DNA of 64,000 nucleotides. Source: JADJPO01 sp963724535 (GTDB lineage Bacteria > Actinomycetota > Actinomycetes > Actinomycetales > Kineosporiaceae). Every line of letters begins with the position of its first letter. The stretch's first letter is position 1. The DNA is taken from the NCBI GenBank assembly GCA_963724535.1, contig CAVRVD010000002.1:62001-126000 (forward strand), in the 5' to 3' direction. Under the pieces are notes generated by a model, which saw nothing but the letters and a program-made list of their open reading frames with translations, searched no databases and was not told where the DNA came from. This document shows positions 58,337-64,000 of the stretch, piece by piece. The translations under genes were made by a program, and so were the position numbers.

Positions 58337-58705
58337 ATGGCCTGCGCGTGTCAGGCTGCGGCAGTGGAGCCCGACCCGGTGTTCGCCGATCACTACGCAG
58401 CGTGCAGCGAGGTCGCCCGCGAACGGATGCAGCAGATCGAGGCCCTGGTCCGGTCGATCGTGCCCGACGTCACTGCGGCCATCGCCTACGGCATCCCGAC
58501 GTTCCGCCGGGGCGGGAAGAACTTCGTGCACTGGGCCGGGTACGACACGCACGTCGGCTTCTATCCCGGGGAGAAGACCATCGCGGCGTTCGCCGCGGAG
58601 TTCGGTGCACGCAAGCATGCCCGCGGATCGGTGCAGCTCCCGCACGTCGAGCCGTTCCCGGAGGACCTCGTCGAGCGCATGGTCCGCTATCGTCTGACCG
58701 TCTGA
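58337..58705 (+). CDS. DUF1801 (YdhG-like) protein
   Basis: The 122-residue protein contains VRSIVPDVTAAIAYGIPTFR, FVHWAGYDTHVGFYPGEKT and HARGSVQLPHVEPFPEDLVE. This is the YdhG/DUF1801 family of iron-chaperone-like small proteins. ATG 58337 or GTG 58364 may be the start. The conserved core begins at about residue 20 of the longer form. Confidence 0.85.
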   Translation: MACACQAAAVEPDPVFADHYAACSEVARERMQQIEALVRSIVPDVTAAIAYGIPTFRRGGKNFVHWAGYDTHVGFYPGEKTIAAFAAEFGARKHARGSVQLPHVEPFPEDLVERMVRYRLTV

Positions 58706-58745
58706 CCGAGCCTGCGCGGAGGCTGGACGCAAGCCTGCGCCCCGC

Positions 58746-60284
58746 TCAACCCAGGAACAGCCGGTACGCCGGGTGGTCGGTCTCCAACCAGCAGCGGTAC
58801 CCGATCCGGGCGAGGAAGGTCTCGAACGCCGCGCTGTCGCCATCCGGGACCTGCATCCCGACCAGTACCCGGCCGACGTCACTGCCGTGGTTGCGGTAGT
58901 GGAACAGCGAGATGTTCCACTCCGGGGACATGTTCGCGAGGAACCGCATGAGCGCGCCGGGTCGCTCGGGGAACTCGAACCGGTAGAGCCGCTCGTCCTT
59001 GGCCAACGGCGAGCGCCCGCCGACCAGGTGCCGCAGGTGCAGCTTGGCCAGCTCGTCGTCGGTGAGATCCAGCGCCTCCAGCCCCGCGGTCCGGAACGCC
59101 TCGGCCATCGCGGCGGCCTCGTCACGTCCGGCCACCTGCAGGCCGACGAACACATGGGCCTGCTCGGCGTCGGCGATCCGGTAGTTGAACTCGGTCACCG
59201 CGCGACCGGGCCCGATCGTCTCGATGAACCGTCGGAAGCTGCCGCGCTCCTCGGGGATGGTCACCGCGAAGATCGCCTCGCGCTGCTCGCCGTACTCGGC
59301 CCGCTCGGAGACGAAGCGCAGCCGATCGAAGTTCATGTTGGCCCCGCAGGCCACGGCGACGTAGGTCTCCCCGCGCCGTCCGGTCTGCCCGACGTAGGCC
59401 TTCATCCCGGCGACTGCCAGCGCCCCCGCCGGCTCCAGGATCGCGCGGGTGTCGGTGAACACGTCCTTGATCGCTGCGCAGACGGCGTCGGTGTCCACCC
59501 GGACGATCCCGTCGACGACCGTCCGGGCCAGCCGGAAGGTCTCGGCACCCACCAGCCGTACGGCGGTGCCGTCCGAGAACAGGCCCACGTTCTCCAGCTC
59601 GATGCGCTCGCCGGCCTCGAGCGATCGCGCCATCGCGTCGGAGTCGTCGGTCTGGACGCCGATCACCCGCACCTCGGGACGCAGCGCCTTCAGATAGGCG
59701 CCGATCCCGCTGATCAGGCCACCGCCGCCGACGGCGACGAACACGGCGTCCAACGGCCCGGTGTGCTGGCGCAGGATCTCCATGCCGATGGTGCCCTGCC
59801 CGGCGATCACGTCGGGGTCGTCGAAGGGGTGCACGAACGCCAGGTCGCGCTGCCCCATGAGCTCGACGGCGTGGGCGTCGGCGTCGGAGTAGGACTCGCC
59901 GCACAGGACCACCTCGGCACCCGCGGCTCGCACCGCGTCGATCTTCAGCTCGGGGGTGGTCGTGGGCATGACGATGACGGCGTGGCAGCCCAGCCGCCGG
60001 GCGGCCATCGCGACCCCCTGGGCGTGGTTGCCCGCCGAGGCCGCGATCACACCACGGTCCAGGGCCGCCGGCGGCAGGGCTGCCATCTTGTTGTAGGCCC
60101 CGCGGATCTTGAACGAGAACACCGGCTGCAGGTCCTCGCGTTTGAGCAGCACCGTACTGTCGAGCCGCTGCGACAGGGCGGGGGCGGCGTCCAGCGGGGT
60201 CTCGGTGACCACCTCGTACACCCGGGCGGTGAGGATCCGCTTGAGGTATGCCGTGGCGTCGTCCTCGGTGCCGGGGTGCTCCAC
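58746..60284 (-). CDS. ilvA: Threonine ammonia-lyase, biosynthetic
   Basis: This 512-residue PLP enzyme converts threonine to 2-oxobutanoate for isoleucine synthesis. It has the PLP lysine in QPVFSFKIRGAYNKMAALPP, AASAGNHAQGVAMAARRLG, a glycine-rich VAVGGGGLISGIGAYLKAL, and two C-terminal ACT-like regulatory repeats (EERGSFRRFIETIGPGRAVT; PGALMRFLANMSPEWNISLF). The two repeats and length mark the isoleucine-inhibited form. It starts 49 nt after thrC. Confidence 0.95.
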   Translation of the reverse strand: MEHPGTEDDATAYLKRILTARVYEVVTETPLDAAPALSQRLDSTVLLKREDLQPVFSFKIRGAYNKMAALPPAALDRGVIAASAGNHAQGVAMAARRLGCHAVIVMPTTTPELKIDAVRAAGAEVVLCGESYSDADAHAVELMGQRDLAFVHPFDDPDVIAGQGTIGMEILRQHTGPLDAVFVAVGGGGLISGIGAYLKALRPEVRVIGVQTDDSDAMARSLEAGERIELENVGLFSDGTAVRLVGAETFRLARTVVDGIVRVDTDAVCAAIKDVFTDTRAILEPAGALAVAGMKAYVGQTGRRGETYVAVACGANMNFDRLRFVSERAEYGEQREAIFAVTIPEERGSFRRFIETIGPGRAVTEFNYRIADAEQAHVFVGLQVAGRDEAAAMAEAFRTAGLEALDLTDDELAKLHLRHLVGGRSPLAKDERLYRFEFPERPGALMRFLANMSPEWNISLFHYRNHGSDVGRVLVGMQVPDGDSAAFETFLARIGYRCWLETDHPAYRLFLG

Positions 60285-60333
60285 GCGGCAAACGTACGCG
60301 CCGGCCCACGTCCGGCGACGATTGCAGGCTCTA

Positions 60334-61761
60334 CTACACCGCCCACTTCTCGATGTACTGCTTCACGACCTCGACGTCGGCCGGCACCACGTCGACCCGC
60401 CGCGGCAGCGACTCCAGGTCGGCCACCGACTCCGGCAGCGGCGGCCGGACGCCGGTGGCCTCGAACACCACGTCGGCGAACTTCACCGGCTGGGCGGTCT
60501 CCAGCACGATCATGGGCACGCCGTCCTCGACGTGGTCCCGGGCCACGTGCACGCCGTCCGCGGTGTGGGTGTCGATCAGCCGACCGGTCGCCGCGTGCAC
60601 CGCCGCGATGGTGGCCACCCGGTCGGCGTGGCTGCTGCGGCCGGCGACAAAACCGAACTCGGCCACCCGCGCCGACTCCGCCTCGGTCAGGGTGAACCCG
60701 CCGGAGAAGCCCACCTCCTCGCCGAACAGCCGCCGCACCCGCTCGCCGTCCCGGTCGAGCAGGTCGAAGACGAAGCGTTCGACGTTCGAGGCCTTGGAGA
60801 TGTCCATCGATGGGCTGGACGTCGCCAGCGTCTCGGCGGCGCCGCGCACCCGGTAGACCCCGGTCCGGAAGAACTCCTCGAGCACGTTGTTCTCGTTGGT
60901 GGCCAGCACCAACCGGCGGATCGGCAGCCCCATCATCCGGGCCACGTGCCCGGCGCAGATGTTGCCGAAGTTGCCGGAGGGCACGGTGAAGCTGACCTGC
61001 TCGTCCTCGCTTGTCGTCGCCGTCAGCCAGCCGCGCACGTAGTAGACGACCTGGGCCAGCATCCGCGCCCAGTTGATCGAGTTGACCGTGCCGACCCGCA
61101 GTCGCCGTTTGAACTCCAGGTCGGCCGAGACTGCCTTGATGATGTCCTGGCAGTCGTCGAAGACCCCGGTGACCGCGAGGTTGTGGATGTTCTCGTCGGC
61201 GAGGGTGAACATCTGCGCCTGCTGGAACGCGCTCATCCGCCCGTGCGGGCTGAGCATGAACACGGCGATGCCGGCCCGGCCGCGCATTGCGTACTCGGCG
61301 GCGCTGCCGGTGTCCCCCGAGGTCGCGCCGAGGATGTTCAGCGTCTCGCCGCGCCGTTGGAGCTGATACTCGAACAGTGCGCCGAGTAGCTGCATCGCCA
61401 GGTCCTTGAACGCCAGCGTCGGACCGTTCGACAGCTCCAGCAGGTGCACCTCGCCGCCCAGACCGTCCAGCCGAGTGAGCGGGGTGATCTCCTCGGTGCC
61501 GAACACCTGTGCCGTGTAGGTGCCTCGTACCAGCGCGGCCAGGTCGCCGGCCGGGATGTCGTCGATGAACAGGCCCAGCACCCGCTCGGCCAGCTCGGCG
61601 TAGCTCAGCCCACGCCACGACCGCAGCGTCGCGGCGTCCAGGGCCGGATAGGTCTGCGGCAGGTACAGCCCGCCGTCCGGGGCCAGACCCTCCAGCAGGA
61701 TCTCGCTGAACCGCCGCCCCGAGTCGCCGCCGCGGGTGCTCAGGTAGCGCACCGAAGTCAT
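60334..61761 (-). CDS. thrC: Threonine synthase
   Basis: This 475-residue PLP enzyme makes threonine from O-phosphohomoserine. It shows VRYLSTRGGDSGRRFSEILL, NGPTLAFKDLAMQLLGALFE (PLP lysine in FKD), GATSGDTGSAAEYAMRGR and FTVPSGNFGNICAGHVARMM. The length fits the long E. coli-type enzyme rather than the short plant-like type. ATG 61761 gives the conserved N-terminus. It sits immediately upstream of ilvA, linking threonine production to its use. Confidence 0.95.
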   Translation of the reverse strand: MTSVRYLSTRGGDSGRRFSEILLEGLAPDGGLYLPQTYPALDAATLRSWRGLSYAELAERVLGLFIDDIPAGDLAALVRGTYTAQVFGTEEITPLTRLDGLGGEVHLLELSNGPTLAFKDLAMQLLGALFEYQLQRRGETLNILGATSGDTGSAAEYAMRGRAGIAVFMLSPHGRMSAFQQAQMFTLADENIHNLAVTGVFDDCQDIIKAVSADLEFKRRLRVGTVNSINWARMLAQVVYYVRGWLTATTSEDEQVSFTVPSGNFGNICAGHVARMMGLPIRRLVLATNENNVLEEFFRTGVYRVRGAAETLATSSPSMDISKASNVERFVFDLLDRDGERVRRLFGEEVGFSGGFTLTEAESARVAEFGFVAGRSSHADRVATIAAVHAATGRLIDTHTADGVHVARDHVEDGVPMIVLETAQPVKFADVVFEATGVRPPLPESVADLESLPRRVDVVPADVEVVKQYIEKWAV

Positions 61762-61796
61762 GGTGTCGAGGCTACCCACCACCGTCGTAGGGTTCG

Positions 61797-62450
61797 GTGA
61801 TGGCATTCACCGGCTTCCCGCCCGAGGCGGTCGCGTTCTACCAGCGACTCGAGCTGGACAACACCAAGGACTTCTGGACGGCGAACACCGACACCTACCT
61901 CAGCTGCGTCAAGGAGCCGATGCAGGCTCTGCTGGCGGCGCTCGCCGACGAGTTCGGCGAGCCCAAGCTCTTCCGGCCCTACCGCGACGTCCGCTTCTCT
62001 GCCGACAAGTCGCCGTACAAGACCCATCAGGGCGGCTACGTCGCCACTGCGAGCGGCATGGGCTGGTACGTGCAGGTCAGCGCCACCGGGCTGTTCGTCG
62101 CCGGCGGCTGGTACGCCGCGTCGTCCGACCAAGTGGCGCGCTATCGCGCAGCGGTGGACGACGGGAAGGCCGGATCGACGTTGTCGGACGTCCTGGGCCG
62201 GTTGTCGCGTACCGGGTTCGAGGTGGGTGGTGAGCAGTTGAAGAGCCGCCCTCGGGGGATCGCCGCCGACCATCCCCGGCTCGAGCTGCTGCGCCATCGC
62301 ACCCTGACCGCGGCCCGCGACCACGCGGAGCCCGACTGGCTGGCCACGGCGCAGACCCTGGGCCGGGTACGAGACGACTGGCGCGCCATCCGACCACTGG
62401 TCGACTGGCTCGCCGAGCACGTTGGTGCGGCGGCGCAGAGCCGCTCCTGA
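61797..62450 (+). CDS. DUF2461 domain protein
   Basis: The 217-residue protein reads GFPPEAVAFYQRLELDNTKD, FWTANTDTYLSCVKEPMQAL, RPYRDVRFSADKSPYKTHQG and GGWYAASSDQVARYRAAVDD. This matches DUF2461/TIGR02453, small proteins of unknown function found widely in bacteria. GTG 61797 and ATG 61800 are adjacent candidate starts. It is divergent from thrC. Confidence 0.9.
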   Translation: MMAFTGFPPEAVAFYQRLELDNTKDFWTANTDTYLSCVKEPMQALLAALADEFGEPKLFRPYRDVRFSADKSPYKTHQGGYVATASGMGWYVQVSATGLFVAGGWYAASSDQVARYRAAVDDGKAGSTLSDVLGRLSRTGFEVGGEQLKSRPRGIAADHPRLELLRHRTLTAARDHAEPDWLATAQTLGRVRDDWRAIRPLVDWLAEHVGAAAQSRS

Positions 62451-62540
62451 CCGGAGCCGGCACTGCCTCGTCGCCGTGCCCCGCGGCGACGTTCGGCGGC
62501 GTCCCCGCAGCCTGGCGTCATCCCCCGGAGGCGGGTCACA

Positions 62541-62555
62541 GCTGTGGGTCACAGC
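62541..62555. terminator. Hairpin between DUF2461 and ABC permease genes
   Basis: GCTGTG (62541-62546) and CACAGC (62550-62555) form a perfect stem around GGT, between two convergent genes. GGGTCACAGC occurs twice (62533-62542 and 62547-62556). Confidence 0.45.
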
Positions 62556-62574
62556 CGGACGGGCCGACCGGACG

Positions 62575-63414
62575 TCACGACACGTCGCGCCGGGTGGTCA
62601 GGAACGCGCCGAGGACCGCCAGCACCAGCGCGTAGCCGGTCAGCACCAGCGCCGCCTGCCACCAGTGTGCGAACGACTGCATGGCCGTGGCCGGGTCGAC
62701 CGTCTGTCCCGCGGTCGGGTCGCTGGTGATGAGCATGTTGGTGGTGAGGTTGCCCGGGATCCACTTCATCGCCGACCACCACTCCTGCACGCTGAACAGG
62801 ATGTTCAGGGCCAACTGGACGACGAAAGCGGCGCCCACCGCGATGAGCACCGCGGCGATCTGGTTGCGGATCAGCATGCCGATCCCGAACCCGAACAGCG
62901 TCCAGACCATGAAGGCGACGGTCGCGATCCCCAGCGACTTCTGTACCTCGGAGTCGCCGAGCAGCGTCGGTAGGTCCTTGACCAGGGCCAGGATGCTCGC
63001 TCCGCCGGCGACGCTCGCAGCCACATGCACCAACGCGTACACCGCGCCGACCACCAGGACCGCGACCATCTTCGAGACCATCACCACCCACCGGTTGGGA
63101 ACGGCGAGGAAGGTCGCCGTGATCGTCTTGTGCCGGTACTCGGTGGTGATCAGCAGGATGCCCAGCGTCAACGGGAACAGCGTGGTCAGGCTCTGCACCA
63201 TGCCGGCGTTGTAGACGAGCTGGGCCGTCCCGACGGTCAGGGTGGCGAACGGGTTGCCCTGGTCGTCGGCGGGTCCACCGACCTGGTCCGAGCCGACCAG
63301 CGCCGCGAACCCCATCGCGATGAGCGCGGCCATCAGCGCCATACCCAGGGCCATGCCCCACCACAGCTTGGTCGTGAAGACCTTGCGCACCTCTGAACGG
63401 ATCGCCCCGATCAC
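62575..63414 (-). CDS. ABC-2 type transporter permease
   Basis: The 279-residue protein has about six membrane segments and the ABC-2 features EVRKVFTTKLWWGMALGMAL, ITTEYRHKTITATFLAVPNR and MVWTLFGFGIGMLIRNQIAA. It overlaps the ATPase gene by 4 nt and forms an exporter with it. The transported substrate is unknown. Confidence 0.9.
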   Translation of the reverse strand: MIGAIRSEVRKVFTTKLWWGMALGMALMAALIAMGFAALVGSDQVGGPADDQGNPFATLTVGTAQLVYNAGMVQSLTTLFPLTLGILLITTEYRHKTITATFLAVPNRWVVMVSKMVAVLVVGAVYALVHVAASVAGGASILALVKDLPTLLGDSEVQKSLGIATVAFMVWTLFGFGIGMLIRNQIAAVLIAVGAAFVVQLALNILFSVQEWWSAMKWIPGNLTTNMLITSDPTAGQTVDPATAMQSFAHWWQAALVLTGYALVLAVLGAFLTTRRDVS

Positions 63415-64000
63415 GCCACGACTCCCATCTGCTCGCCGTCCGGTCGATCTGTGCCGAGGTTGCGGTTGGTGCCGTCGGTGAGGCTGAAGAACAGGTCCTC
63501 CAGGTCGCCGCCGCTGCTGCGCAGCTCCCAGATCGGCAACCCGTGGGCGAGCGCGACGTCGCCGACCAGCTTGAGGTCGGGCGTCGCCACGATCAGCGCA
63601 CCGGACCCGTCCGGCCGAGAGGTCGCCTGGGCGACGTCGAACAGGGCCCGGGCCAGGGCGGTCGGGTCCGAGGTGCGCACCACGCAGGTGGCCTCGCCAT
63701 GCAGCGCATCCACCGAACCGGCCGTCACCAGCCTGCCGTTGTTGATGATGACGATCTCGTCGACGGTCTGCTCGACCTCCTGCAGCAGGTGGCTGGAGAC
63801 CAGGATCGTCTTGCCTCCCGCGCTCAGTGATCGCAGCAGCTCACGCAGCCACCGGATCCCCTCCGGGTCAAGGCCGTTGGCCGGTTCGTCGAGCAGCAGC
63901 ACCTGGGGGTTGCCGAGCAGTGCGGCGGCCAGGCCCAGGCGTTGCCGCATCCCCATCGAGTACCCGCCGGCCGCCTTACGGCCCGCGGCCTCGAGCCCGA
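63411..64000 (-). CDS. ABC transporter ATPase, N-terminus outside window
   Basis: The visible 196 codons carry the signature YSMGMRQRLGLAAALLGNPQ, Walker B VLLLDEPANGLDPEG and the H-loop LVSSHLLQEVEQTVDEI, then a C-terminal regulatory domain. Walker A lies beyond the right edge. Its stop overlaps the permease start, so the pair is one operon. Confidence 0.92.
   Translation of the reverse strand, partial: GLEAAGRKAAGGYSMGMRQRLGLAAALLGNPQVLLLDEPANGLDPEGIRWLRELLRSLSAGGKTILVSSHLLQEVEQTVDEIVIINNGRLVTAGSVDALHGEATCVVRTSDPTALARALFDVAQATSRPDGSGALIVATPDLKLVGDVALAHGLPIWELRSSGGDLEDLFFSLTDGTNRNLGTDRPDGEQMGVVA

Noticed and set aside
1..64000. tRNA or rRNA genes
   Set aside because: No cloverleaf with a GGTTCRANTCC arm and no rRNA-like conserved segments were recognised by eye; a covariance-model scan was not possible.

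Overview
The window is 64 kb of very GC-rich DNA from an actinomycete-type chromosome. The evidence is strong GC bias at third codon positions, frequent GTG and TTG starts, several leaderless promoters (TANNNT placed 6-10 nt before a start codon), and the classic actinobacterial gene order ponA - GT87 membrane protein - rpsF - ssb - rpsR - rplI - ... - dnaB. The genus cannot be fixed from this sequence. There is no integrase, transposase, prophage, tRNA, rRNA or CRISPR array that I can support.

Layout. Positions 1-13.9 kb form a conserved core: a bifunctional penicillin-binding protein cut by the left edge, a polytopic GT87 protein, the S6/SSB/S18/L9 operon, a diguanylate cyclase, a MATE exporter, the replicative helicase dnaB, a GNAT acetyltransferase, a secreted SpoIID-domain protein and a small membrane protein. 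Positions 14.1-31.7 kb are accessory DNA where intact genes alternate with at least fifteen truncated or frameshifted relics: epimerase, aldo/keto reductase, maleylpyruvate isomerase-like, alpha/beta hydrolase, TetR C-terminus, ABC ATPase, erythromycin-esterase-like, VapC tail, MMPL exporter, AbiEii toxin, SRPBCC, winged-helix, DUF1707, NERD and nucleotidyltransferase. The intact genes there are a VOC/TetR pair, a two-component system, a TetR regulator with a perfect operator, an orphan antitoxin, a LOG-family protein and a SnoaL-like protein; a P450 lacks its N-terminus.

Positions 31.8-42.1 kb hold mostly intact single genes: LysE and MFS transporters, an MT0933-type antitoxin-like protein, a winged-helix/GPP34 pair, a dienelactone hydrolase, an M50-type protease, a secreted beta-helix protein, a homocysteine methyltransferase, a YbdK-type ligase and an acyl-CoA-dehydrogenase-like protein. 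Positions 42.1-51.1 kb are a myo-inositol catabolic locus. A LacI regulator and iolG lie on the minus strand, divergent from iolE-iolC-aldolase-iolB-dehydrogenase-iolD, a six-gene operon in which neighbouring genes overlap by 4-8 nt. A palindromic operator sits in the divergent promoter. Together they would oxidise inositol, dehydrate and hydrolyse the ring, isomerise and phosphorylate the product and cleave it. iolA and an inositol transporter are not in the window.

Positions 51.1-64 kb return to dispersed housekeeping genes: DUF2784, a secreted NodB deacetylase with duplicated binding modules and a frameshift inside its Thr/Pro repeat, MOSC, an SMP-30-like protein, an F420/FMN-type oxidoreductase, selO and msrB, DUF1801, ilvA and thrC, DUF2461, and an ABC-2 permease/ATPase pair cut by the right edge.

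The most notable features are the dense relic block, a 24-bp-arm hairpin repeat with a second partial copy 42 kb away, a cysteine-free S18 in the main ribosomal operon, and the repeat-borne frameshift in the deacetylase. I found no complete new system that I can defend; the findings list graded leads.
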